Assembly (NCBI GenBank): GCA_003344405.1
Contig: NOWV01000031.1
Coordinates: 496,001-560,000 of the forward strand
Direction of reading: 5' to 3'
DNA from: Trichoplax sp. H2
Lineage: Eukaryota; Placozoa; Uniplacotomia; Trichoplacea
DNA: 64,000 bases
The notes under the pieces were generated by a model, which was not told the DNA's origin, made no database searches, and was given only the letters and a program-made list of their open reading frames with translations. The translations under genes were made by a program, and so were the position numbers. Positions 25,401 through 38,555 of the stretch are shown here, piece after piece (the first letter of the stretch is position 1; every line of letters begins with the position of its first letter).

Positions 25401-27295
25401 ATCATATCATGATTGAGTAGTTTTTTTTGGCGGATAATTGATCGTCAATGAGCTGTGATGTTGAATAAGCGTTTATAGTATTAAAAACGCTTGTACGTCA
25501 AAGTCTACGATTTCTACAGCGATCATATGGAAAAGTAATTCTTGTAATCGAATCAAAATAGTAAAATACGCTTATCCACACTTTGCTTCAATAAGCAATT
25601 TTTTTTACATACTTATATAGGTGCTGTGGGAGGTATTGTTGGTAATCCTGCTGACATGGTGAACGTCAGGTGGGAATTCTTATGTATACATAGCGATATA
25701 TCATTGAATTTCTATAGATATAGGATTGCATTCAACATAGATTGCCCTTTTTGTGATATTTAATCAAGTCTGTACTATTTCAACCGTTAGTACACTTTGC
25801 TTGCTTAACTGTAAAGATTACGATGACGGTCTTTGATAGCATAGCATAACATAGCGGATTAAGACATAGGTTAAACCCTTTTATATCACTCTTTATTAAA
25901 GACAATTTTTGGTATTCATAGGATGCAAAATGATGTCAAAATACCAAAAGAAAATCGCAGAAAGTAATTTCATAAGCCTACATCGGAATTTTATCTGTCG
26001 CGAAATTTACATTAGATTTTAAATCCATATCAACATGTTTTCCACGCTAAAGATATTCAAAATTATTGCCATAGAATAACAACATATTTCAGTAGACTGT
26101 GATATTGTTGATCTTAAATCAATATCGATCAAGTTATGTGATACTAACGTAAGCTAAAATTTTCGATAAATTATTTTTCTTTTGAAAGTTATCGCCACGT
26201 ATTTGATGGCTTGCGAAGAGTAGCAGCGGAAGGTAATTGAATATATTCTTCAACGAAAATGGTAGTTATGGTATTAGTTTGTATTGCATGACAATAGTTC
26301 AAAAATGATCTCGCTCATCCATTTCATAGAGGGAGTACCAAAGTGGTTTACTGGCGTAACAATGACTGCCAGTCGTGCTATTTTGATGACTATTGCTCAG
26401 GTTGCTGTCTACGATCAAGCTAAGCAAATGCTGCTGACTACTGGGTATGCTTGGAGATAATATACCGACTTTGTAATTTATCCTTGTTGTTGCTGTATTA
26501 TTATTCGTTTTTTCCCATAGCAGTAATCGCATGACTGACTATCTTCTATGAACAATTTGTAGGTACTTTGTAGATAATCCAATTACTCATTTTACAGCAA
26601 GTACTATTGCAGTAAGTAATATCATGCTTAAACAAAGACAGTAATCTTATAGTAAAGTTCATGCATGCTTTATTTAATATTCGCTCGGAAATGACAAAAT
26701 AAATTTTGTTGTCATGGAAGTTTATGGAATACATGATAGATTAATTATTTTAATATATAGGGCACCGTTGCAACGACAATTACTCAACCTACCGATGTTA
26801 TGAAGACTAGATTGATGAATGCTAAGCCTGGAGAATTTAGAGTACGATAGTTGTTCTTTCATTGCTATAATTTATCTGTGAAGGCCTTTTCCCTTCTTGT
26901 TTATAGTATTAGATATGGATTTAGTAGGCTACCAAATGAAAATATGTACGGTGATATTGATACTCTTAGAAGTATCACAGTTACTTTCTATCGATCTTTT
27001 TGATTAATGGCATACGTATTTTTTCTCTCTGCAGTCGATATTTCATTGCATCCTATTCACAGCAAAGTCGGGTCCTTTATCGTTTTTCAAGGTTAGCATA
27101 AAATTTACTAAAGAAAGAGTCGTCTAGAAGTTAAAGTATAAACAGCACCGAAGATATAACGTCTTGATGAAATTTTTCCACTGCTTTTAGGGATATGTTC
27201 CAGCTTGGGTAAGGTTGGCTCCACATACCATCTTGACATTCTTATTTTACGAGCAAATACGTCGTATAAATGGTTATATCTACACTGAAAAATAG
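22483..27295 (+). CDS. SLC25A10: Mitochondrial dicarboxylate carrier, SLC25A10-like, copy 1
   Basis: Exons: 22483-22581, 24354-24473, 24849-24960, 25621-25669, 25922-25963, 26189-26232, 26330-26444, 26563-26611, 26761-26841, 27035-27091 and 27191-27295. All are in phase, giving 290 residues, normal for SLC25A10. ATG 22483 (GCCGCCATGCC) has the better start context; an in-frame ATG at 22459 would add eight residues. The three mitochondrial-carrier repeats carry HPLDLVK, PADMVNVR and PTDVMKTR. Further family matches are WYDGGLAG at the start and YVPAWVRLAPHTILTF at the end. The family exchanges malate or succinate for phosphate or sulphate across the inner mitochondrial membrane. Intron 1 (1.8 kb) holds a five-copy minisatellite. 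The second copy lies 4.7 kb downstream on the same strand. Confidence 0.95.
22590..23215. repeat. 117-123-bp minisatellite in intron 1 of carrier copy 1
   Basis: GATGAAACAACTTGAAAG and its neighbours recur at 22661, 22778, 22895, 23016 and 23139, with spacings of 117, 117, 121 and 123 bp. Each unit also carries GCACAATTCTGCTT and ATTGTTGTTTTTCGC. Three of the units carry GATCGCTACATGC words, and two carry a CAATAACCGGTTGATCG variant. Confidence 0.9.
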
Positions 27296-28990
27296 TAACG
27301 TGACATCCTTGAACTATGTTACGCACATCATAGGCTGGCTTACAAGTATTTATTTCAGCTTAATATGACGAAATTCTCTGTCTATTTATTTAGGCACGCT
27401 TTAATTGTTTTAATTAGAACCTAGTAAGGTATTACTCTTTAATTGAGAAGGAACTGCAAATCATGCTATTATTTATTCCCCTAGTAATATCATATCCATC
27501 TAAATCACGCTATATGAGCAATATTGTAATTAATTCATTTTTATTACATATTGGAAAATGACCATTGCCATGTGAACTTTAGTGTATGGCTAAAGTACTC
27601 TGAATTTGCTCTTGTTTAATAGCGAAATTAGTTTTGATAAAATTATTAGCGGAACAACTTAATCATAGTTTGCATCAAGCCAACCTACAGCGAGTTTTGA
27701 TCTTATTTCATTGATGATGATGATGAAATGGTTGTATTAATTTTAGTAACTCCAACGACCATTGTGGAATAATATTTTTGATTACAAACGCTTTAAAATG
27801 ATTATAATGTGACTTGTGAAAGAGTACAAGATTAGGTAGGAATCTGTACATTAGTCAACTTAGCAAATTGTTGTTCTTGTAAAAAGTTACTTATGGAAAT
27901 ACATTCTAATGCATGATGCAGGGTCAGACATTTTTACGTACACATTTTGTGAATAAAGATGTTTCCATGTTCCGTATAAGCTTATTCTCTGATAAGTTAG
28001 ATAGAAACGGTTATTATTATAACTAATTGTAGCAGCTGTTCAAAGTCCGGAACGGCGATTGTACGACAGTATGAACTAGTGTAATTGCTATGTATTTGAA
28101 TAAATAAAAAGTTTTTCTTTTAAGTCATGATTAAATCACTTTTGTAATGTATTTGAATATATTAACTGTTTAAGTCAATGAATTGTCTAGGAGTTCCTGT
28201 ATGATATGAGAACTGGTTTTGGCGGTTTATGATGTACAACACCCGAACTTTAGGGTAAGCAAACATTTCTAAAGAAGCTCTTTTAGCCAAGCAATATTCG
28301 ATAGAATGCCCTGCTAAATGTGGAAATGAAGGCATGCACAAATTTTTAATGTTACTAGAGAACGTTTCATTAGCGAATACAATAGTATTATTAATTATGT
28401 AAAGCTTTTAATGACATGATTATGTATTGATTATTTTAGTTTTACAAGCGTTTAGTGTTGTATGGCTAGAACTCTTCGTACTCTCTGTCAAGCTTAGGAT
28501 TTCACTATAAATTATAGATGATGACGAAGCAGTGATATATGCTACAAATCGGTAGATATTGAACATAAATTACAGTGACCCTAGAGGTTATATAATATTT
28601 CCAAATTTTACAGTCATGCTGAAGCTATATTTTCTTGTACAGCAGAGACTGAAATCAAATTTGTAAAATATGAAAAAGTAATTAATAATTATAACATGAA
28701 CTAATCAAGGTCTACGATGACGATAATTTTCTTTACTTCTATTATTATAAGTTAGTTTCATTAATGGAATTGTTAAAAGATGAAATAAGTCAAATGGGGC
28801 ATTAATGCGATGACTTGACATGTTTAATTTTAAAAGTAAGCAATCAAAAGGAGGAAGATGTATCCATTGTTCCTAGCAAGGCCGATTTTTAATCAATTTC
28901 AGCTAAACAAAGGTCGATGGAAAGTCCATCCTACCGTTTACATAAGTTGAACCTTTGCCTGATTAAATTCTGTATAATAACCTTGTTAAT
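27296..28990. other. Intergenic, nothing recognised
   Basis: AT-rich sequence between carrier copy 1 and a weak gene candidate. AATAAATAAAAAG near 28100 could be a distal polyadenylation signal. No exon was recognised on either strand. Confidence 0.5.
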
Positions 28991-29199
28991 ATGGACGATC
29001 ACCAACTGTGTGAATATTATGATTTGTATGCAAATGAGATATGTACAGTATTGGATGCCTTTTTGGACATACTCTTCAAAACAGGCCTAGTTCGATACGG
29101 TACTTAGGTAGATTACTGATCTTAATTTGGATTTGTAACTACAATTGAAAAGCTTCAGGATTTGCGCTGGTATATTATAATTATTGGTCACACAATCAG
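28991..29199 (+). CDS. Possible two-exon start of an unrecognised gene
   Basis: An ATG at 28991 opens 36 codons (MDDHQLCEYYDLYANEICTV..) to a donor-like site at 29099/GTACTT. A second open stretch, 29159-29199, after TTCAG joins in phase and reads ..RYGFALVYYNYWSHNQ before GTAGAT. Composition looks protein-like, and a further phase-compatible stretch exists at about 30356-30419. I recognise no family, and the donors are weak. Chance ORFs of this size are expected in the window. Confidence 0.25.
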
Positions 29200-32021
29200 G
29201 TAGATCGGAGAGATTTTAGATGAAGATACTCGATAGGGATGGATTCGTTGCTACTGGCATATTCATCTCCAAGTGACAAAAATTTTTTTTATCCAATAAC
29301 TCATTAAAAATGTGATACTAGCTCACTATACAGTAGATACATTTCACTTTGCTATAAACGCTGTATTGAATGACGGACGATTCTATCAGTGATATCATCG
29401 ACTCTTTTTGTGTACATTGCTTTAACGAGATGTTTACTTTTGAAAGTTAAATACTGAATTGCAATAGGTTGTAAAGAGGAGGCGTTGGCTAGCTAACATC
29501 GTATGATCGAATGTGTTAATACTTTAGTGCTGATCATTCTGGTAATGAAAAAAAAAATTTGATTGCCTATCTAAAATAATAGGATAATATTATAATTTCG
29601 AACGGAAAGAGAAGATTAAGTGTATCTTGAAATCTATCGTTTTAGTCTTTATATCATTTGAATAGCAAATCGATTGGAAAATGACTTACTTTCATGCATA
29701 TATGAAATCATTTATTCTGATTATTAAAAGCCGTCCTCTATTTCTTTAAAAATGCATCCAACTATTAGTAATAATATAGTACAATCTTTAATTACGGCCC
29801 CAAAATTATTTTACTATTTTCGTCACCAAAATAATTATTGTATTCCGGCTAGTTTATTTGCGATGTGAAGTAATACGGTTTACATTCGTGATGCGTCGTA
29901 GTCACTGTTAATGACGATATCAGAATGAGCATTTTACAGTAGGCACTACTATTGGAGATTTGACATAAGACTTTGTATGGGTAAAATGGTATGGGCCATA
30001 CAAGGCAGATAAAATAGAAGTAGAGCATGATTGCAGACTAACCGGAATAAAGTTTACAACCGCGAACATGGGTGCTGATAATTTGGTAGTTTTTGACTAC
30101 AGGGCAGCATAGCTTGCAGTAAGTATACGCTGGAAAAACAGCAATAAAGAACTATTCACTGTTGTTTTAGTGGCATTGACCTACATCATTAGTTCCGAGA
30201 AGTAATGTAGGGAGCGATTATGATAATGCAACAGGAAATGGTATTTGATCTTAACGTTTTGACTGAAAGTACAAACTAGTGACTTTGAGTCGGCTAGAAC
30301 TCTGGCATCGATTGGCAAACTGTGAACTAATATCGTCATATTTCATACAGCGCAAGCTAGCGTCTTTTACAGCAGAAGTTGTACCACATCATAGCTTAAT
30401 CTTCTGCAACATGTGCAGGTTTGTTCCCTGGTGATAACACTAGGATGACAGTACGTAATCACAGCTGGTAGTCAGCAATTCCAGGTACTTCTCAGCATGA
30501 TGTGCTCATCAAGAGAAATTCAAATTGAAAATAAATAAACATCTTGAAATAGCGTAATTTAAATTTGATTCGACAGTAGGAAAATTGAACAATCGTATTA
30601 CAAGATTATTAGAAGCTAGACTCCAAATTTAGCAAGGGTATCAGGGCAGGGGTAGTCTGGCCGTCGGTGACAATGAAAGGATGATTCCCAGTATCATAAC
30701 TTTGGAATGAATAATTCATGAATCCCATCGACGGGAATCCATACAGCTAAAAGAATGAACCGATCCAGCAATCATCCACGTTATTCATCTCCATACATGA
30801 GATGATCAATCCTCATACCTAGAATTTCTCCACCTTCTTAACAGCCATCTTAACAGCCATCTTACAGGATTAAAACCTTATGCTAACTGTTTAGTTATGT
30901 CAATTGTACAGTCTAATATTGAATTTAGTTCGCTGCGATGAAACAATATTTGCACCGAGTGGCGGCTTCCTTCACTTTTCTGCTACATTTAATGAATTTG
31001 AAAAAAATAAATAAAAAAGTTTGCTCATGTGCTGACAGCGCCCTCAATGGGGCGGACCCACAGCCCCCACACTGATTATAGTTGAGCCATTCCGATACTG
31101 GATTAGTTAGCAAAGCTACGGGCAGACACTTCATGGTTATGAGGCAGCAAATTAACAGTACGCTATCAACGTATGAGCGATCTCACTGATTCTATACAGT
31201 GCCCTGTAATGTCTAGACAGTCATTCATCCATTCAAAAAAAAAAATTTTTTTTCTTTTCTGACGCAATCCATCGAGCGCCATGCTATCAAGCAGCGATGG
31301 CCCGAAAATAACAATTCTAGGCAGTATGATGCAAATTTGTCCATTTATTAATTACTATTCTAAGCAGGATTGAAGTTGAGAGACCGCTACAGTACCTAGG
31401 ATGATGAGATGAGGTGAAAAAAGTCTGATTTCATCATTTTTAACGAGAGGACATTTTTAAACTGGATTAAACTTTCAGAGTTCAATCAACATCATCTTTG
31501 TGTCATTTGAACACGTAATGACCTAGAAAGGGCGCAATCCAACGCGATAATAGTAGAATGGACTAGAGGCAAGACTAGATTAGACTAGTACTTCTAGAAG
31601 GACATGAATTGCAACATTCGATATTTTGCCTAGTCTTGATTGGCTTAACGACACTGTTGGCATGGCAGCTCCATCTCACGGTATTTTCAATTATGCTAAT
31701 GCCAGCCCAAACCGGTTTATATCTTGTTTTTTGTTTCAAAAGGGGTGGGGTTGGCAATGACGTTGAATTCTTCCTATTGTTATTATCGCACAATTTGGAG
31801 GTGTGCCCGCTATACAATAGCCACACTGTGTCACTATCTAATTCGAGACAATAGAAGGTTTAGATAAAAAAAAAATTTTGAATCGTTTACTTTAAAAAGA
31901 CTCGACGCTAGACCCAATTAATTCATTCGCATTACCCGTGGTCATCCATTTCGTTATCAGCTGGCCAATTTTTCCCGATCATTTCTTTTGCACAGAAAGT
32001 CGCAAGAAATTCTACCTGACC
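29200..32021. other. Intergenic upstream of carrier copy 2, nothing firm
   Basis: No exon with homology was found. A poly-A/poly-T run lies at about 31236-31256, with weak open frames at 30925-31134 (-) and 31575-31854 (both strands) that show no recognisable domain. The promoter of carrier copy 2 should lie at the right end. Confidence 0.4.
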
Positions 32022-35000
32022 ATGGGAATGAACAAGAAGAAAATATCCAAATGGTATGATGGCGGTATTGCTGGCTCGATTGCAGTCTGTTTCACTCATC
32101 CATTGGACTTAATTAAGGTATGAAGATGAAGGAAATGCATTTCATAAAGAGTCAAAGTTCTCTATTAGGCTGATAAAAAAATGTTCAAAGTTCTCTATGT
32201 CTGCTATCGTCATGTAGTCTTTCATCAGCATGATTTCATCCTCTTTTGTACGGTACTGTATATACGAGAACTTGATCCAATTTCTCCCCTTAGTTTTGAA
32301 TTCTACAGGAAACCGATACAATAAATACAAGCATAAGTGATTGAAAAGATTCTCTAGGATAATTAGATCGTAGTAGGCTAGCATAGAAGAGCATATCAGA
32401 GTGATTGACTTCGATGTAAGGTAGTACTTACCACGAAAATAGCATCAACGCCAATACTGTCTGATATGAATGAATTTTTTCTCCTTTGCTATAACCTAAT
32501 TTTATTCTCTCATCATCCAGAATACCTGAAATAACTGTACTGTAAAATCAAAACTATAGGTTATAAATACATGCGTGAATAGAATAATCTCTCAATGACC
32601 ATCATATTAATTTTTCAGCAATTTCATAATCACTGATCAAATGATTACAGGAAATTACAACCAAAACGACAGCACATTATGACTGAATTAATTTAATACT
32701 AGTTATCACATTGCACTTTTCTTGTAGTTATTTTTTGAATCTATAGTTTAAATTATCAATTGACCAGCTAGAAACGATGGAGACCATTAAGAGTATAATC
32801 CTTAAACAGTTCAAAATTTTTAAAAATTCACTTTTTCCATCCCTCTTCTAATCATTCTCAACATAAATTAAACCTATTAACAGGAGTTTAATGTTCAGTC
32901 TATGAAGGAATTGGTTTTATCAACCTGAAAATATCCCTCGCTTTACTTACTGTATTATATATACAGTAGTAATCATGCAAGAAAACTGCCTAAATCGCCC
33001 TTAACAGAATAACATTAATCCTTATAATAGGTCCATCTACAAACACAAGAATCTGTCGCTACTGGAGCAAGTAACATGGCAATCTCAATTGTCAAGACAC
33101 AAGGCTCGAGAGCTTTGTACAACGGTTTAACGGCATCCATTGCTCGTCAAGTAAGTTCAATTTGTGTTCCATTTAAGAAACTTTAAACTTTGATCGGATA
33201 CAACAAAATGATCACAGAAAGTCGGCAGCCCTTTGTACGATAAAGTATTTATCTAAGACAACACCTCCATCGTTACTCCTCCGCAAAATTATCATGCATT
33301 CATTAAAAAATTCATTTTTAACTTAACATGTTGACTTTGCACCGATTAGAGAAGTAAGTTGGAAAGTTCACCGAGATCTTAGTATCTTGTAATGTAATGA
33401 ATTTTGATTTTATCATATTACGTACAGTTGAAAGTATTCTACCAATGTTATCTTTCACATATACTACATTGTGTTTGTAGCTACAAGGCGCGGTATAGAT
33501 GCTATGGTAATTATCGTGTTAAATTATTATTATTTCACGCCAATATCTAGATTCGCTTAGTCATCAATTGATTACATACTAGTAGAAGCATACACTTGAA
33601 CGAAAATTTAAAAAATGCCGCTGCTAATTCTTTTACAGTAATCGGCAATGACCTAAAATTGTTAATGTTGAATAAATTTCACTTCCTAATCAATTGATAA
33701 CCTGCGAATCTCTTTTGATATGAATGTTCATTTCAAATGTTCTTCTAAAATCGGCATAGTTATCCTACACAACAACTCGATTTGGCGTATTCGAAGCTTT
33801 GAAAAAACGCATTCAAAAATCACCCGATGAACCGATAAGTTTCACTCAGAAAATGTTACTTGGAGCCGCTGGAGGTGAGATCATAATGATTGAAAAAAAA
33901 TCAGTTTTACTTAGTGCTACATTCTAATTTCAATTCTATCCCTGAATGAAAGAAAATTCTAGTAATTTACAGCTAGGCGATCAATTATTTAAGATGATAA
34001 ATGAACATAGTAAATAAACTACCACGAGTAGTGGTAGCAGAATGAAGAAAATAGGAATGAATGACATTGTCCCTTAAAATAGCAGACTGAACCAAACAAA
34101 TTTTAGTCATTTAAATTTACTAGCGATGCAATCCTTTAAAGTTAGGTAAAAATGATGGGATGAAATTAGCGTCATCATTTCTAGCACGCGCTATCTCAAT
34201 TTAATTGCTATTAGTCAACAGCTGCTGGATTATAGCAAATAATGGATACGATTATTTTTTTTAATTTATTCGATAATAATCGTGAAAGAAAGGAAATTCA
34301 TGCAGCCATTCAGTTTAAACATCTTTTCTTGTACTTTTATTTATTCAACTCTTTGTTTCATTTCCGCACTAGGTACTATTGGTGGCATTGTTGGTAATCC
34401 ACCAGATTTAATCAACGTTAGGTAAGCTGAAATAAATGTTTTTCACTTTTACTTATCTTATTATACATCGATGTATCGGAATGATTTAAACTAGTTCTTT
34501 TCGTTTTTCTTTTTATGTTTAAGATTTTTATTTTCTATAACGCTGTGGGTAATAACTGATTTGTCTGTCCCTCTCGTTATTATTGTTTAAGAATCACTTT
34601 TATTCTATTCATGTCGCATTTTGATTGATTGCTTATCTATACTGATCTGTACGTAGCAGTAAACCTCTTCCGTCGTAGAAAAGTAAATCGCCTTATTCCA
34701 ATTAGTAAAGTAAACGATATCAAACAAATTGATTAACATGGCTATTAATTACATTCAATGGCGATGGGTGTTACAGTGGTCTACAACATGTCAATCAGAA
34801 GAAATAGTTTACGCTACCATTTCCGATATGATTATTCCCCGCGTTGAAAACATTATTTAATAGTAGCACTTTTGCCAGTATACAGTACTGATCATCTTAT
34901 AGGAATCAATTAAGTTTATTTAAAACGATAAGGAAATGCAGTGTACTGATATATTGCAGCGCGGTAATGTTACCCATTTCTATATCAACGAATTCTTTTT

Positions 35001-37672
35001 ATTCATGGAGGTGAAATTTTGAATGGCTTTAGTTATATGAAACGAAATGATGTGAATAGAAACATAGTTTAATTTACTGGTTGTTGCGTCATGGTTACTC
35101 CGCGTTGATTTATCGTTTTCAATAGTTAGTCATGGTAAAATCATCCAAGTGTCTATAGTAGATGACAGCAATTGGTACGGGTGATGTACTCTTGACAGCC
35201 TCGTTTTAAATTGAACGATTCTGTATTAGGGCCCATACGTTTTCAGTCTACACAATAAATAATAAAATCCTATTTCCTCCCTATTAATTAGCTTAGCTCG
35301 AGAGAATAGTATCGAAACGCATTAACACACGCAATAGTAACAAGTTGCCGCAGATTATTGTTGAATGAATTCATGATAGATCCGAAAGGACAGCGCCCAT
35401 CATCCATCTTTGAACATCAATTATGATGATTATGATGCAAATAAGATTATTATAGTTGGTAAATACTGTTGAAAGTATTTTTTCGCCTCTCTCTGTCAGT
35501 CTTTCCATCAAAAATTCACCAGTTTTAACCATCCCTATTGTGTAGCTTACGATATTACAACGATTTCTAACTTCGCTGCGTATAAAGAATAGCCGAATTT
35601 GAATGTAATTTAATTCCTTGGTTTCTTGATTGATTTCTATTAGAATGCAAAATGATGTTAAACTGCCTGTTGATCAAAGAAGAAAGTAAGTAGATTAACC
35701 TCGATCGACATATTACTAATCGTTTTGTAATGATTATCGACAGCAGATAGTAGTACATTAAATATGAATAACTTATTAATTTTTGTCCTAGTTACGAGAA
35801 ATCATTGTTATCATTTATTGGATTTGCTATACGATAATTTTAGTATTTTAAAAAAAATTCACATGAACTCTATACTTACTCATTGGCGTTTTCAGAAATT
35901 GTCGTTGTTCTATTTACACGCGTACTATATATCTTACAAGTACTAGTATAGCAACGTTGATTCTTTTTAATGGGTGATTATTACGCAATCGAGTCTAATA
36001 CCAATAGAAAATAGGAAATGACATTTTCAGTAGTAATAATATGTAGTAAGCATATAACTCCTACAGTTTTGCGTCAGTGGGAAAGACTGTTATGATAAAT
36101 ATTGCGCAATCAACTTAAAATTAATAAGTATATGGGTATTCTAGTGTTGGAAGCGATGATGCATGGCAAAACATATCATTCGTAACTTATTTGAAAAGAA
36201 TTCACACGAGTAGGATATAGATGTCTATTTTTAAATATTTGGCGTCGGGATGTATATTTACATACAAGAATAAATTCTAAATCAATATAAACTGCTGTTG
36301 TAGTAATTATTGCGCAATCCATCCTCAATATAATTCATGTATACAATTCATAATAAGGATGTAAAGATGGTTTTCCTTATTTACATCTTAATGCCTGCTT
36401 GTTAATGTTACCTTTTTATATCTTTTGAACATCATAGCTACAAAAATTTCTTCGATGGTATGAAAAGAATCACCGCGGAAGGTAATTAATAATCCTAATT
36501 GATAGCTTATAGTGAATAGTAATGCCAACAGAAAATGAACAATAATATTAATACTATGCTAAAATAAGCTAAGTTAAACTTTTCATTAATATATTTAGCT
36601 TGTATAATTGTATAGTGATTGATTCCGCTATTAATATAGCTAAATTGTTGTGTTGGTAAAGTTCATCAACTAAAATAGATTTATTGTTGTTGATATTCAA
36701 TCCTATTAGAGGGTGCCCTAACTTTATTCAATGGAGTCTCAATGACAATTATGCGTTCAGTTTTGATGACGGTAGCACAAGCCGCTGTTTATTATCAATC
36801 TAAGGAGAATTTAATCGGCACTGGGTAGGTTAACTACCAAGGATATGAGATACGGAACAATAATTGATTCTAATAATAAGATAACAGTCATTGAAATTGT
36901 ATCTGTCTATTCGATATATAAATAAACTAAAGCATTTTTTGTCGCGATGAGCAACTGCTGTAATACTTTATCTCCGCACTGTTATAATACTCTAATGTTC
37001 ATCCTATTTTAATATTGTAGCTATTTTAAGGACAATCTCATTACCCACTTTACGGCCAGTTTTATCTCGGTAAGCGATTTGGATGTTTTATGTCGATTGT
37101 TACCTACAGAATCTCCTATAATTAATCATCCGTGTTGTTTAACTGAAATAGGGAACTGTTGCTACTGCAGCCACACAACCTTTTGATGTCTTAAAGACAA
37201 GATTACAAAACGCTGAACATGGGCAATATAAGGTACTAACGGATATCTCGTATACGACTATGGTTTGTTACTAACATTCATGGATATGATGATTAGAATT
37301 TAAAATTATTTTCGCATCTACTTGATATAGAATTTCTTAGATTGTGCAGTTAAAACAGCGAAATTGGGCCCTAAAGCTTTCTATAAGGTATATTGTAATA
37401 GTAGTGTCATAATTTTCTTAAAACAAGGGGCTACTGTCTTGATTGCATGAGCGATTTTTAATTGCTTTGTATAATCTCTTATGGCATAATAACAACATGA
37501 AATCAATCCTATTTTAATGATTAAGGATAATTGTCAGTTGTTAAGAGACTACTGATTTCGTTCACAGGGTTATATACCAGCTTGGACAAGAATTGGACCT
37601 CATACCATTCTGTTATTTGTCTTTATTGAACAAATTCAGAAGATAAATTATTACGTTTATACTAAAAGCTAA
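32022..37672 (+). CDS. SLC25A10: Mitochondrial dicarboxylate carrier, SLC25A10-like, copy 2
   Basis: Exons: 32022-32117, 33031-33150, 33760-33874, 34373-34421, 35644-35685, 36438-36481, 36710-36824, 37021-37069, 37152-37232, 37331-37387 and 37568-37672, giving 290 residues, all in phase. Carrier motifs are HPLDLIK, PPDLINVR and QPFDVLKTR, and the C-terminus is GYIPAWTRIGPHTILLF. Eleven exons with the same phases as copy 1, and almost the same lengths, show a tandem gene duplication. The introns share no obvious sequence, so the duplication is old. Several positions differ (for example Ala to Pro in the second signature, and a changed end of the first matrix loop), so transport preference may have diverged. 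An alternative start is ATG 32028. Confidence 0.95.
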
Positions 37673-38555
37673 TGGAATGATAAAATTTAATTCGTAAGAA
37701 TCTAATTTAAATTTAAGTTAAAATCTGTCCTATTCAAATTAAGATCAAAAGTAAGATATATCATTGCGTCCTGGTTGCTATCAGATCGTGATACTGTTAT
37801 TGAATTATGCCTACGGTACTATCAAAAATCAATTTCTATGGCAATAGCCACTTATATTTAAGAAATTGAATGATTTTTGCTATGGTTGACGAAATTCTTC
37901 GTAAATACAAGACTGAGATTCATTGCAGTTATAGATCACGGATAAAGATTGAATATACTATTGCATGGTAGATTTCTTCTTAAATTTTACTTTAAAAAAG
38001 TTCTAAGGAAAAATATTTCTTTTAATATTAAATGATAAGAGATTAATTAATAAACTATCTTATGATAGTTTCGTTGAACAATTGCAACGATGAACCTACA
38101 AATTACTGTTTGAAAAGCAATATTAATCTTGTTGTGATACAAGTTGATAAATTTCAATGGTTTAATTGAAGCATTGTTCGCAAAGATGGAACAGTAACGC
38201 TTAAACACTTTACCATTTCAGTATACAGACGTATATTGAACACTTACGATAACATAAAATGTTTATATATTGCCGTTCATCCATTTTTTCCTATTTATAA
38301 AGTATAGCTTCTATAATACTCCTAAATGCTATTTCATTATATAAGAATTCGATGATAAAATATAGCAAGTATTAATTCTATCATTTACTATTTTTGGTAC
38401 TGATCAATTTAACGTTCTTATATTGTATGGCAATAATTTATTGAAGGATAAAATGTGATTCAAAAATATTTAGGTGTCAATGAATGTTATGAGTGCAAGT
38501 GATACTTTATTATTATGGAAGTTTTCTAGAGTTAGCATGTTTACTACCACGGTGG
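37673..38555. other. Tail-to-tail spacer between carrier copy 2 and GDE1
   Basis: AT-rich sequence that should hold the 3' UTRs of both convergent genes. No coding signal seen. Confidence 0.5.
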
